Assembly: GCF_003096355.1 (NCBI RefSeq)
Contig: NZ_QEKI01000001.1
Span: 124,001 to 188,000, forward strand
Length of the DNA: 64,000 nt
Reading direction: 5' to 3'
Origin: Pontibacter virosus
GTDB taxonomy: Bacteria; Bacteroidota; Bacteroidia; Cytophagales; Hymenobacteraceae
Shown: positions 1 to 9,226 of the stretch, piece after piece
How the letters are laid out: every line of letters starts with the position of its first letter
How positions within the stretch are numbered: position 1 is the first letter of the stretch
Notes under the pieces: model-generated
What the model was told of the DNA's origin: nothing
Seen by the model: only the letters and a program-made list of their open reading frames with translations
Databases searched by the model: none
Translations under genes and position numbers: made by a program

Positions 1-102
1 ACCCCTGCCGATGGTGCGGCCACACCGGTCATCACCGTGGAAGGCTGGAACGTGGAAAAGCTGACACAGCCTGTGACTACTACTGGTTCAGCAGGCCGCT
101 GA
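1..102 (+). CDS. C-terminal end of an unidentified protein (partial)
   Basis: The first 33 codons in frame 1 are open and end in TGA at 100-102. Codon choice (GTG GAA GGC TGG AAC GTG GAA AAG CTG) looks coding, so this is probably the tail of a plus-strand gene that begins outside the window. The visible peptide is too short to assign to a family. A second frame is also open to a TAA at about 109, so the frame call is not certain. The 165 nt between this stop and the GH92 start hold only a 26-codon open frame (148-228) that I do not believe is a gene, and no clear terminator. Confidence 0.35.
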   Translation, partial: TPADGAATPVITVEGWNVEKLTQPVTTTGSAGR

Positions 103-267
103 TCCAGTAACCGCTACGCCTTTATACTGCCATCCGGAGAGTCGCAAATGCTGAACTTGTTTGGAGAACTTGTAGAAGAAACGATGGCGGCAATACGTTT
201 CGCCCGCTATACTGCCGGGGTAAAATAAAATTTATACTTTAACGACCTTATCCATAAAACGAACCTG

Positions 268-2568
268 ATGTACCTGAAAGCTTTCTCCAAACTCAAAGCA
301 GCGCTCGTGCTGCTGGCGTGCATCTCCGCAGCTTGCACAACCACCCACCAGCAGGACAATCCCGCTGCCACCGCTTCCCTCACCCGGTTCGTGGACCCTT
401 ACATTGGCAGCAGTTACCACGGGCACGTGTTTGTGGGCGCCAATGTGCCGTTTGGAGCAGTGCAACTGGGCCCGACCAACATCACACAGGGCTGGGACTG
501 GTGCTCCGGCTACCACTACTCCGACTCCACCATCGTGGGCTTTGCGCACACCCACCTGAGCGGCACCGGCATCGGTGACCTCGGCGACATTGCGGTGATG
601 CCTGTTACCGGGCAGGTGGAGCTGGTAAAGGGAAGCATCAAAAACCCGGGCAGCGGCTACTATTCCCTGTTCTCGCATGACGAGGAAACCGTGCGGCCCG
701 GCTACTACGCCGTTAGGTTGAAGCGCTACGACATTGCCGCCGAACTGACCGCCACCGAGCGTGTGGGATTCCACCAGTATACCTTCCCGGCTTCAGAGGA
801 GGCGGGCATCATCATCGACCTGAAGGAGGGCATTGGCTGGGACGCCCCTACCGAAACTTTTATCGAGCAGATAAACGACAGCACGCTGGCCGGCTACCGT
901 TTTTCCAAAGGCTGGGCCAACGACCAGCGCGTCTACTTCGCTGCTGTGTTCTCCAAGCCAATCGACAAGTTTGAGAGCTTCCAGGTATACGACACGGCTG
1001 CTACTTCGCCAACGCCTGCCTCCAAAGGCAACCGCATCAAGGGAATAGCCCGCTTCCAGACGCAACAGGGTGAAAAGATAAAGCTGAAAGTAGGACTCTC
1101 ACCAGTGAGCGCCGAAAATGCGCTGGCAAACATACAGGCCGAGTTACCGCACTGGAACTTTGATAAGGTCGTGACGGATGCCGATGCCGCCTGGAACAGG
1201 GAGCTGCAAAAAGTGCGTATCGAAGCCCTGGATTCAGCGCAGCTCCGCACCTTCTATACCGCTCTCTACCATACTCTGATTGCCCCGTCTATCTTCAACG
1301 ACCACAACGGCGACTACCGCGGTACCGACAAAAAGGTATACAGAAACGCTGCCTTCACCAACCTCACCACCTTCTCACTTTGGGACACCTACCGTGCCGC
1401 GCACCCGCTGTACACTATCCTGCAGGCTGACCGTGTGAACGATATGATTAACTCCATGCTGGCCATCTACCAGCAGCAGGGCAAACTGCCTGTCTGGCAC
1501 CTGATGGGCAACGAAACCAACACCATGGTGGGCTACAGCGGCGTACAAGTGGTGGCCGATGCCGTCCTGAAGGGCTTCGACGGGTTTGACCACGCCCTCG
1601 CCTACGAGGCCATGAAAGCCACCGCCATGGGCGACGAGTTCGGGCTAACCTGGGTAAAGAAGCAGGGCTTTATACCTGCCGATGAGGAGGTGGAGAGCGT
1701 GGCTAAGGGGCTGGAATACGCCATCGCTGACTGGAGCATTGCGCAGGTAGCCAAAAAGATGGGTAAAGAAGAGGACTATCAATACTTCAGCAAGCGGGGC
1801 AAGTATTACGAGAACTACTTTGACAAGCAGACCGGATTTATGCGCGGCAGAGTATCCCAGAACGAATGGCGCACGCCCTTTGACCCGTTCAGGTCCGAGC
1901 ACCGGAAAGACGACTACGCAGAAGGCAACGCCTGGCAGTATACCTGGCTGGTACCGCAGGATGTGGAGGGATTAATCAATTTGCTGGGTGGAGAAGAAGC
2001 CTTCGCCCACAAACTGGACTCGCTCTTCACGGTAGAGGGCGATATGGGCGAAGAAGCCTCCAGCGACATCACCGGCCTGATTGGGCAGTACGCCCACGGC
2101 AACGAGCCGAGCCACCACATTACGTACATGTACCCGTATGTGGGCCAACCCTGGAAAACGGCCGACAAAGTGCGTTTTATTGTAAAGAACATGTACACTG
2201 ACAAACCGGACGGCCTGATTGGTAACGAGGACGTGGGCCAGATGTCTGCCTGGTACATCTTCTCTACGCTCGGCTTTTATCCGCAGAACCCTGTAAACGG
2301 TGCCTACGTGTTTGGGAGTCCGGCTGTGAAGCAGGCGACACTCTCCCTGCCAAACGGAAAGGTGCTGGAAGTAGAGGCTCTCAAAAACAGCCCTGAAAAC
2401 AAGTATATCCAGAAGGTAACGCTCAACGGCAAACCTTACACCAAAACCTACATTATGCACAAAGACCTGATGCAGGGAGGCAAGCTGGTGTTTGAGATGG
2501 GAAGCCAGCCTAGCCCGACCTGGGGAGTAGCCAAAGAAGATTGGCCCCGTTCAACGCCGGTTGAGTAG
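268..2568 (+). CDS. GH92 alpha-mannosidase, lipoprotein
   Basis: A 766-residue calcium-dependent exo-alpha-mannosidase, expected to trim alpha-1,2 (or alpha-1,3) mannose from N-glycans. The N-terminus is a lipoprotein signal with candidate lipid-attachment cysteines at residues 18 and 23, so the enzyme is probably anchored in the outer membrane or periplasm. GH92 hallmarks are present: the HLSGTG segment near residue 93, NEPSHH at 612-617 and GNEDVGQMSAW starting at 652, which carries the conserved acidic residues around the metal and catalytic water. Length matches the family. It is the only complete plus-strand gene and converges on the minus-strand cluster, with a shared hairpin terminator just after its stop. 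It complements the GH125 mannosidase at 11-12.5 kb. The linkage preference cannot be read from sequence. Confidence 0.95.
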   Translation: MYLKAFSKLKAALVLLACISAACTTTHQQDNPAATASLTRFVDPYIGSSYHGHVFVGANVPFGAVQLGPTNITQGWDWCSGYHYSDSTIVGFAHTHLSGTGIGDLGDIAVMPVTGQVELVKGSIKNPGSGYYSLFSHDEETVRPGYYAVRLKRYDIAAELTATERVGFHQYTFPASEEAGIIIDLKEGIGWDAPTETFIEQINDSTLAGYRFSKGWANDQRVYFAAVFSKPIDKFESFQVYDTAATSPTPASKGNRIKGIARFQTQQGEKIKLKVGLSPVSAENALANIQAELPHWNFDKVVTDADAAWNRELQKVRIEALDSAQLRTFYTALYHTLIAPSIFNDHNGDYRGTDKKVYRNAAFTNLTTFSLWDTYRAAHPLYTILQADRVNDMINSMLAIYQQQGKLPVWHLMGNETNTMVGYSGVQVVADAVLKGFDGFDHALAYEAMKATAMGDEFGLTWVKKQGFIPADEEVESVAKGLEYAIADWSIAQVAKKMGKEEDYQYFSKRGKYYENYFDKQTGFMRGRVSQNEWRTPFDPFRSEHRKDDYAEGNAWQYTWLVPQDVEGLINLLGGEEAFAHKLDSLFTVEGDMGEEASSDITGLIGQYAHGNEPSHHITYMYPYVGQPWKTADKVRFIVKNMYTDKPDGLIGNEDVGQMSAWYIFSTLGFYPQNPVNGAYVFGSPAVKQATLSLPNGKVLEVEALKNSPENKYIQKVTLNGKPYTKTYIMHKDLMQGGKLVFEMGSQPSPTWGVAKEDWPRSTPVE

Positions 2569-2585
2569 GTATACCACTAAAAACG

Positions 2586-2619
2586 AATCCCCTGCTCAGG
2601 ATTGCCTGGGCAGGGGATT
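2586..2619. terminator. Hairpin between convergent genes
   Basis: A 15-bp stem (2586-2600 with 2605-2619, one mismatch) around the 4-nt loop attg lies 17 nt past the GH92 stop and 32 nt before the stop of the minus-strand GHL10-like gene. It is placed to stop transcription from both sides, although neither flank has a long T-run. Confidence 0.7.
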
Positions 2620-2651
2620 TATATATTCATGGGGGTAGCAGCACCTCTTTG

Positions 2652-3749
2652 TTACTGCCTCTCCTGCCGTTTAGTCGAAGCCCGTTCCAGCGCCAGCAGC
2701 ACTTGCTCGTTCACATCCCCGAAGATAGAGATACCCGCCGCACCGTTTGCCAGGGCGAGCGCCATACCTTGCTGCAGCTCTTCGTTGCTTTTGAAATCAG
2801 GCAGGTATAAGCCGGCGTAAAGCGGGAACTTTCCGCTCAGAAAATGCATCCCTTCTGCCACGGCGTCCCCAATCCAGCGAACGTCCTCTTTGTAGAAGCC
2901 ATGGTAAATCATAGGGTATACGGCGTTTAGGTTCCAGTTTGTCCAGTCCTGGCGCACGATACGGCGGGCAACCTCCGGTGTGGGGAAAACGGCTGCGGTA
3001 ATGGGTTTCTTTTTCTCCTTTGCTACCTCTGCCAGGTGATTCACAATGCTATTGACTGCGTTGTAACGGAAAAGCCGCCAGGAAAGACTAGCCTCCGGGT
3101 ACTCCAGGTCCTCTATGTCCTGCCCTCGCCAAGCTTTAAATTTGGTGCGGCACACACTACAGTAGCAGTAGTCATACTCAGGAAGCTCTTTCGTCTGCTC
3201 TATTTTATAATCGTCCCACAAGTTTACCGGTAGGATCACATCGCAAAACCGAACGTAGTCCAGATGGATGCCGTCGATGTAATCTTTGCTGAGGATGCTG
3301 CGCACATCCTCGGCCAAATACTGCTTTACCTCCTCCCGGGATGGGCAAAGCCAGCGGTAGTAATTCACGTACGGTGGCTTGTCGGCGCAGGACTCTCCTT
3401 TCCGGTTAATGGCATACCACTCTGGGTGTTTCTGTAGCAGTTCCTTCTCGCCGCGGTTCATGGTCCACATCCAGCGGTGCGCTTCCAACTTGTTGGCCTT
3501 CGCTATGCGGTAATGCTTTTCACTGTCGGCTTCGAAGAAAATGCCTCGGATGCCTGCTTCGTAAAACCGCCTGTATTGCTGCTGCAGGTCCGCCTCTTTA
3601 TCGGACTGGTTCGGCCTGGTCCATACCCAGTGCTTGAGCTGTTTTTTCTTCGCTACAGGAGCAGTCAAATCCGCAAATGCTGTGGCCGGTATACCTGCGG
3701 CCAGGCCTGCCAGCGCACCGGCCTTCAGGAAAGTTCGTCTTGTTTTCAT
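2652..3749 (-). CDS. GHL10-like TIM-barrel putative glycosidase, Tat-exported
   Basis: A 365-residue protein with a twin-arginine signal (TRRTFLKAG) and a TIM-barrel body resembling the glycosyl-hydrolase-like GHL10 (DUF187) group. The segment GIHLDYVRF, with Asp164, is the typical strand-4 motif of that group and is a likely active-site position. A C-x-C-x-x-C cluster (Cys195, 197, 200) could bind a metal or form disulfides. No activity can be assigned. The start overlaps the stop of the upstream CBM9-like lipoprotein by 4 nt (ATGA), so the two are translationally coupled and probably work together at the cell surface or periplasm. It is the last gene of the minus-strand cluster. Its position suggests a role in the same glycan pathway, but that is inference. 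Confidence 0.7.
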   Translation of the reverse strand: MKTRRTFLKAGALAGLAAGIPATAFADLTAPVAKKKQLKHWVWTRPNQSDKEADLQQQYRRFYEAGIRGIFFEADSEKHYRIAKANKLEAHRWMWTMNRGEKELLQKHPEWYAINRKGESCADKPPYVNYYRWLCPSREEVKQYLAEDVRSILSKDYIDGIHLDYVRFCDVILPVNLWDDYKIEQTKELPEYDYCYCSVCRTKFKAWRGQDIEDLEYPEASLSWRLFRYNAVNSIVNHLAEVAKEKKKPITAAVFPTPEVARRIVRQDWTNWNLNAVYPMIYHGFYKEDVRWIGDAVAEGMHFLSGKFPLYAGLYLPDFKSNEELQQGMALALANGAAGISIFGDVNEQVLLALERASTKRQERQ

Positions 3750-4909
3750 CGTAAGCCTTTTATGGTCTGTACCAATCCGTTTTCATTAATGCTCCATACC
3801 TTATTATCCGGCCCCTGTATGGTGGCCATGAACTGCAGCGTGCCCGCTTCCAGCTTCAGCTGATTTGGCTGTCCCTCCACCTCTAATGCAGCGTTGCTGA
3901 GTCCTAGTTCCTCCAGCGAGTTACTGTAATGCCCGTGTTCCCCGTGGAAAGCCTTCTGCCGGTAATACACCAGCCACAGGTATTGTTTTTGCTTTTCAGA
4001 ATAAGGCATGGTGAACGCAACACCAGGCCTTGTAACCGGTTGCTTGCTAAAGTATAAATAGCCCCACCTCTCCGGCAAGTGCATGTTAACAACGCCCTGC
4101 GGCGACCATACCCAGTTATGCTCCGGCAGTGGTTTTCCGTCTTCGCTTTTGCGTTTCACATACCTGCCATTCACCACGTCCACATCCCATTGCACCCGAG
4201 AGAAGTTGATGCGCCACAGGGTCCCCTCTTCGGGTACTTTGGTATGATTCCCAATCGTGACTGAGCGGAAAGGGATCGCCATTTCCACCGTCCAGCCCTC
4301 ATCGGTATCGGTGGGATCATTTAGCGTGCCCTGCACCTGCACCGCAGACTGTAAGCCATGCAGATCCCAGGCGATCAGGGCGCCGTTGTTGTTGCGGTAG
4401 GGCTTTGAGAGGAACAGATCGAATATGGTGTTAAGGGCGTTGACCTCAACCTCAAAATACTGGTGCGTGTCGTTGTCAGGGTCCAAGAATACCTCAAAGT
4501 CATTGTCGTGGAAAATAACAGCATCGTGCTGTGTGATGTTTGCCCACACATGCGGCTCTTTCAGTTCGGCAGCGATATAGAGATGCTCGTCGTCCCAGGT
4601 CATCTTGACTCTGGTAGGATACAATGGTGCCGGCTTTTTGTCACCTTCAATATCGGTGAACAACTCCGTCCAGGCGACCTGCTGCCATACCTCCTCCTTA
4701 ATGTTCCCGTCTATCGTAGGTGCTTTCTCTGTAAAATATGTCACGTAATGCCGGGGCTCGGTAAAGAGATGCTCCAGTCCCTCAAAAGAGGGAACCGTTT
4801 CACTTTGCTTGCCGGCATCAGTAAATTCATTTGCCGAAACGGAAGAAGTTACCTGTGCGCAGGCCGAAACCATATACATCAGGCACAAGACTAGACCGTA
4901 TTTTGTCAT
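3746..4909 (-). CDS. CBM9/DOMON-like carbohydrate-binding lipoprotein
   Basis: A 387-residue lipoprotein (lipobox ending at Cys17) whose body is one carbohydrate-binding family 9-like domain. Features of that fold are APTIDGNIKEEVW near residue 63, the WDDEHLYIAAELKEPHVWA strand pair, the DNDFEVFLDPDND loop and the GWTVEMAIPF strand. Such domains bind sugars or heme, and this one carries no visible catalytic domain. About 100 residues at the C-terminus are not recognised. It is coupled by a 4-nt overlap to the GHL10-like protein, and 55 nt separate it from the GH20 gene upstream. The likely role is to hold or present substrate to the coupled enzyme, which is inferred from the gene order. Confidence 0.7.
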   Translation of the reverse strand: MTKYGLVLCLMYMVSACAQVTSSVSANEFTDAGKQSETVPSFEGLEHLFTEPRHYVTYFTEKAPTIDGNIKEEVWQQVAWTELFTDIEGDKKPAPLYPTRVKMTWDDEHLYIAAELKEPHVWANITQHDAVIFHDNDFEVFLDPDNDTHQYFEVEVNALNTIFDLFLSKPYRNNNGALIAWDLHGLQSAVQVQGTLNDPTDTDEGWTVEMAIPFRSVTIGNHTKVPEEGTLWRINFSRVQWDVDVVNGRYVKRKSEDGKPLPEHNWVWSPQGVVNMHLPERWGYLYFSKQPVTRPGVAFTMPYSEKQKQYLWLVYYRQKAFHGEHGHYSNSLEELGLSNAALEVEGQPNQLKLEAGTLQFMATIQGPDNKVWSINENGLVQTIKGLR

Positions 4910-4964
4910 GTTTCAGGTATTACATGGACAGTTCCTATGCGGATCTGCATCTCTTACATGCGAA

Positions 4965-7271
4965 TTAATGTTTCAGCCAGTTCTGCGGCACTTCCTGCAA
5001 CTGGCTGCCGTCTTTGCTGTAAAGGAGCTTTAAGGTATAACCTCCGCCGCCCTCTATAAAGTCGAGTTCGAAAGGTTGAAGTCCTTTTTCCAGCGCTACC
5101 TGTCCGCTTTTTTCTATAGGCGGATGAAGTCCGTCGTTGTCAACGACCAGGCGATCGGCAATCCGAAGCACACCTCCGTCGTCGCAGGTCAGGAAGAAAC
5201 TGTAAATACCTGTTTCCGGCACCTCCAGGTAGCCTCTGAACTGGACCCCGAAGCTGGGTGCTTTTGCCTCCTGAGGCACCTGCAGGCGCTCCACCACCGT
5301 ACTTCCTGCTGGCGTGGCACTCTGCATACCCTTGGTGGTTCGAAAGGCACCCTTGTAGTACATACTCTGCAAACCAGCCTTCGCGTTTGCCACCTTAGCT
5401 GGCCTGGCATACGCCTGTTTTTCATAGAGGAGGGTATACGTATCCCCTTTCAAACCTCCCGGCGTGAAGGCTGCCAGTTTGATAGTAGTTGATTCTGTAA
5501 TTATAAGCGGCTTGTCTAATACCTTGGAGGATGCACCGGGTTGGCTTCCGTCTGTGGTATAGCGGATAATGAGGTTATCGAGCGGCTTTTGCAGGTTCAG
5601 CGTGGTCTTGTCAGTAAACACGTTCACATCCATGAAGCCCTCGAGGTCTGGCAAGCGGTAACGCACGTTCAGCGCGTCAAGCCGCTTGTAGTGGCTTTGC
5701 AGGCGCTGCAGGTAAGACGCATAATCGCGCTGCTTCGACCACACCACTTCTGACAGTGCCGTCATGCGGGGCATGTACATGTACTCGGCCCTGTTTTCGG
5801 AAGGAATGTATTCCGTCCAGATATTTGCCTGGGCACCCAAAATATTCCTGGCTTCAGCGCTGTTCAGCCCCTTCGGTACCACATTGAAGTGGTACACATT
5901 ATAAACAGCGTTCTTGTCTGGCAGTGCATCAAAGTACAGCGGACTGTTAGGCGTCATAATTACCTCGTTGCCGTTTCTTGCGGCTCGTACAGGTGCATCA
6001 GGTACCCAGCTGCGCCAGTACATGACTGTTGCCTCAGGACTGATGCCGCCATCCAGTACTTCATCCCAGCCTATCAGCTTCTTGCCTTTCGACTGGAAAA
6101 ATTTCTGCATACGGTGTATAAAATAGCTTTGCAGCTCATCCACATCTTTCAAGCCCTCGCGCTGCATCAGTTGCTGACAGGCCGGTGAGTTTGCCCAGGT
6201 GGTTTTCTCCACTTCATCGGCTCCGAGGTGTATGTACTGGCTGGGGAACAGGTCTATTATCTCACCGAACACATTCTCGGCAAACTCATAGGTACTCTCG
6301 TTGCAGGGGCAAACCGGCACCGAAAAGGTCTCTCCCCACCCCGCTTCACCACAGGTCAGAAACGGATAGGAATCAATGGCCGCTTTCATGTGCCCGGGCA
6401 TATCAATTTCAGGAATAATCTCTACATGACGGGCCGAGGCATAGGCAATAATATCGCGCATTTCAGCCTGGGTATAGAAACCGCCATACATCGTTTTCCC
6501 ATTCTTCTGTACAATGTGTCGCTCGTCCAGCGCGAAATCAGGATTCTCCACTGACATTTTGATCGCAACAGAATCGTGGTTGTTGAACGTACGCCATGCT
6601 CCCTCTTCGGTCAGCTTTGGGTACTTCTTAATCTCGATGCGCCAGCCCTGATCGTCAGTGAGGTGCAGGTGCAGTTTATTAAACTTGTAGAGTGCCAGCA
6701 GGTCAATAAACTTCTTCAGGTAATCAGTCGAGAAAAAATGCCGCGACACATCCAGGTGCATGCCACGCCAGCCAAAAGCCGGTTCGTCCTGAATCTGCAA
6801 GGCTGGCAACGCCAACTGCGTATCAGGAGCGCTCTTCTTCTGCTCTATACTTACAGGTAGCAATTGGCGAAGTGTTTGCACCGCCCTGAACATACCTGCT
6901 GGCTCCCGAGCTGACAGCTTTACCTGCTGCGGCGTAATGGTCAGGCTATACCCTTCGGCAGCAGTTATACCTTTATCATACTGCAACACAATGGTGTTGG
7001 AGGTTCCTTTCTTTGCTTGCTTGAGTGGTTTGCCGAGGCTGCCGGCAAGGAGGTACTGCAGCTGCTCTGCCTCGTTACTGAATACACCGCTCTTTTTTGG
7101 CAACACCAGCTTTGTCTGCCTCGTGATGGTGAAACTTCCCTCCCCGCTCGTTAAGGAAGTAGGGTAAGGAATCAAAGCATATTTTGTATCTATCGTCTGG
7201 GCCGCCGCTAAAGCAGGAATCCAGAGAAAAATAAGGGCGCAAAGAAAAGTACTGAAATAGTGTTTAAACAT
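4965..7271 (-). CDS. GH20 beta-N-acetylhexosaminidase with PA14 domain
   Basis: A 768-residue secreted exo-hexosaminidase that should remove terminal beta-GlcNAc or beta-GalNAc. In order it has a signal peptide ending at about residue 24, a GH20b accessory domain (about 27-150), the GH20 barrel (about 155-500), a chitobiase-type C-terminal sandwich (about 540-625) and a PA14 domain (about 640-765). The catalytic pair is Asp352-Glu353 in HLGADEVEK, the substrate-assisted dyad of the family. PA14 domains often bind glycans, and this is the only GH20 here with one. It lies 58 nt downstream of the GH29 fucosidase in what looks like one transcription unit. Confidence 0.95.
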   Translation of the reverse strand: MFKHYFSTFLCALIFLWIPALAAAQTIDTKYALIPYPTSLTSGEGSFTITRQTKLVLPKKSGVFSNEAEQLQYLLAGSLGKPLKQAKKGTSNTIVLQYDKGITAAEGYSLTITPQQVKLSAREPAGMFRAVQTLRQLLPVSIEQKKSAPDTQLALPALQIQDEPAFGWRGMHLDVSRHFFSTDYLKKFIDLLALYKFNKLHLHLTDDQGWRIEIKKYPKLTEEGAWRTFNNHDSVAIKMSVENPDFALDERHIVQKNGKTMYGGFYTQAEMRDIIAYASARHVEIIPEIDMPGHMKAAIDSYPFLTCGEAGWGETFSVPVCPCNESTYEFAENVFGEIIDLFPSQYIHLGADEVEKTTWANSPACQQLMQREGLKDVDELQSYFIHRMQKFFQSKGKKLIGWDEVLDGGISPEATVMYWRSWVPDAPVRAARNGNEVIMTPNSPLYFDALPDKNAVYNVYHFNVVPKGLNSAEARNILGAQANIWTEYIPSENRAEYMYMPRMTALSEVVWSKQRDYASYLQRLQSHYKRLDALNVRYRLPDLEGFMDVNVFTDKTTLNLQKPLDNLIIRYTTDGSQPGASSKVLDKPLIITESTTIKLAAFTPGGLKGDTYTLLYEKQAYARPAKVANAKAGLQSMYYKGAFRTTKGMQSATPAGSTVVERLQVPQEAKAPSFGVQFRGYLEVPETGIYSFFLTCDDGGVLRIADRLVVDNDGLHPPIEKSGQVALEKGLQPFELDFIEGGGGYTLKLLYSKDGSQLQEVPQNWLKH

Positions 7272-7329
7272 AGTTCCGTGTATAAATAGCTCAGCCCTGG
7301 TTATGCCAGACTGGTGCAGGTGTAGTGAA

Positions 7330-9183
7330 TTAATTACTCTCGATCGGCTTGATTTCTTCGCGGTACAGTTCTACCGGCTTGTCCAGCAGCACAGCGATCA
7401 CGGTCAGGTCTTTGTCCAGCTGGTCTTCCGGCACATCTATGTATACAATGCCGGGTATTTCGCTCCAGTACTGCTTGTTAAAGATCTCGTGCCCGAGTAA
7501 AGTGCCGTTGCCTACGATCCGGATGCGGTGTAGTTTGTTCTTCAGCCCTTTGATGGCAATAGGTCCTGTTGGTTTGCCCTCCACAAACAGGTACAGCGTC
7601 TGCTTGTCTTCCGATAAGGCGGTAGCTCCTTCGTAGTGACCGGCAGGAAGGCCGGGATTGGATTTGTATAGGGTCTCGGCATGCTTTCGCACCCAACGCT
7701 CCACACCAACATCAACCAATTTCAGCTGTTTTACATCAGCCCCATCCGGCTGCAGCGCGGTATTCTGGAAAGGATTATACCCTGCCTGCAGGTTGTCGGC
7801 CAGTTGACGGATAGTGCGGTTTCGCTGCACGTCATCCAGCTTTCCTGATTTCTGCAGCGATGCCAGCGCTACTTTATCAGGTTCAGCAGAAGTCAGCTTC
7901 AAGGGTTCATCAAAATTCAGGGCCAGTACGGTCAGCTGCTCATCGTAAGCATTGGCAGGTACCTGTATGTAAATGGCGTTGCCCTGCTTTTCATACTTGG
8001 CTGTGGCGTTGCCACCCACCACTTGTATACTTTTAACCGCTGATGACAGCCCCTGCACGCGTACCGACTCTGCTCCCTGATTCTCTACGAACAGGTATAA
8101 GGTTTTGCGGTCTTTGGACAAAGTGGAGTTACCGTAGAAGTGCCCGTCAGGTATACCTGCCACGGTTCCATAGATAGCCCCTGCATGCTTCTTTGTCCAA
8201 CGGCCCAGCTCTTTCAGGATCGCCACCTGCTCCTCTGGTATGGTGCCGTCCGGCTTGGGGCCGATGTCGAGCAACAGGTTGCCGCCGTTGCTGATGCAGT
8301 CGGCAAAAATACGGATGATCTGGTTGGGGCTTTTGTAATGCCGGTCGTGGGGTGTGTAGCCCCATGCGTCGTTCATGGTCAGGCACAGCTCCCAGTAGGG
8401 GTCCTGCGGTCTTACTACCGGTACCCCCTGCTCTGGTGTGGCGTAGTCGCCGTAATGGTTGAGGCGGGAGTTGATGATGACGTTCTTGTTATACCCCAGC
8501 AGCATGTCCCGCACCTTGGCCGACTCCCACTCTTCGGCATTGTGCTCCCAGTCACCGTCAAACCAGTACAGGTCCGGGTTATACATTTTGGAAAGTTCGC
8601 GAAGCTGCCCTTGGTAGTAGTTCAGGTACTTCTTCCAGCGACGCGGCTCTTCGGCCAGGGTATAGCGTTTCTTTGCGCGGGTAAACACGTCGTAGTCTGT
8701 ATAGCTCCAGTCCGGAAGCGAGAAATAAAGGCCGGTTTTCAAGTCCTCCTTCCGCAACGCCTCTACAAACGGTGTGAGCACATCCCGTTTGGCCGGTGTA
8801 TGCTTTCTGGTGTTGATGCCACCCATCTTGCTGTCCCAGAGCGCCACCCCGTCGTGGTGCTTGGTGGTGATCACGGCATAACGCGCGCCGGATTCTTTTA
8901 TGAGTTTTGCCCACTCTTCAGGCTGGTAATTGGCAGCCGTGAAACCATCCAGCTGCTTCATGTAGTCCTCGTGGCTGATGTAGTTGTTAAAGAAAGACCA
9001 GGACTCCGGGATTCCATTCACCGCATAGATGCCCCAGTGGATAAAAATACCCAGCTTGGCATCGCCAAACCACTGCATCTTGTCTGCATCCTGCGGTGCT
9101 GCTGTTTTTTTGGCTTGCGCAAAACCTGCCGACCCGTGAAGAGCCAGCAGCATCAGAAATAAGAAACTCAATCTGTACGTCAT
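7330..9183 (-). CDS. GH29 alpha-L-fucosidase with tandem C-terminal modules
   Basis: A 617-residue secreted fucosidase. The ATG at 9183 is chosen because it begins a clean signal peptide (MTYRLSFLFLML...GFAQA); upstream in-frame residues do not look coding. The GH29 barrel starts at MQWFGDAKLGIFIHWG, has the WFDGD motif with nucleophile Asp209, and ends near NGGNLLLDIGPKPDG. Two related C-terminal beta-sandwich modules follow. Each begins with a PxGHxYG/EG segment, continues with a KxTLYLFVE strand and a (V/I)xGL turn, and ends in an xxLTVxAxxxDxPxxL strand. One copy is normal for the family and the second looks like an internal duplication. It sits between cutC and the GH20-PA14 gene. Fucose linkage is not predictable from the sequence. 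Confidence 0.93.
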   Translation of the reverse strand: MTYRLSFLFLMLLALHGSAGFAQAKKTAAPQDADKMQWFGDAKLGIFIHWGIYAVNGIPESWSFFNNYISHEDYMKQLDGFTAANYQPEEWAKLIKESGARYAVITTKHHDGVALWDSKMGGINTRKHTPAKRDVLTPFVEALRKEDLKTGLYFSLPDWSYTDYDVFTRAKKRYTLAEEPRRWKKYLNYYQGQLRELSKMYNPDLYWFDGDWEHNAEEWESAKVRDMLLGYNKNVIINSRLNHYGDYATPEQGVPVVRPQDPYWELCLTMNDAWGYTPHDRHYKSPNQIIRIFADCISNGGNLLLDIGPKPDGTIPEEQVAILKELGRWTKKHAGAIYGTVAGIPDGHFYGNSTLSKDRKTLYLFVENQGAESVRVQGLSSAVKSIQVVGGNATAKYEKQGNAIYIQVPANAYDEQLTVLALNFDEPLKLTSAEPDKVALASLQKSGKLDDVQRNRTIRQLADNLQAGYNPFQNTALQPDGADVKQLKLVDVGVERWVRKHAETLYKSNPGLPAGHYEGATALSEDKQTLYLFVEGKPTGPIAIKGLKNKLHRIRIVGNGTLLGHEIFNKQYWSEIPGIVYIDVPEDQLDKDLTVIAVLLDKPVELYREEIKPIESN

Positions 9184-9226
9184 CTTACTTGTCTTTTTTT
9201 GTTTTTGAGGTTTGCTGGAGACACGG

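Noticed and set aside
148-228. 26-codon plus-strand open frame upstream of GH92
   Set aside because: Too short, no ribosome-binding evidence and no recognisable peptide family.
8140-9162. 340-codon open frame on the plus strand
   Set aside because: Antisense to the GH29 fucosidase with no homology signal or signal peptide; a shadow of GC-rich codon usage.
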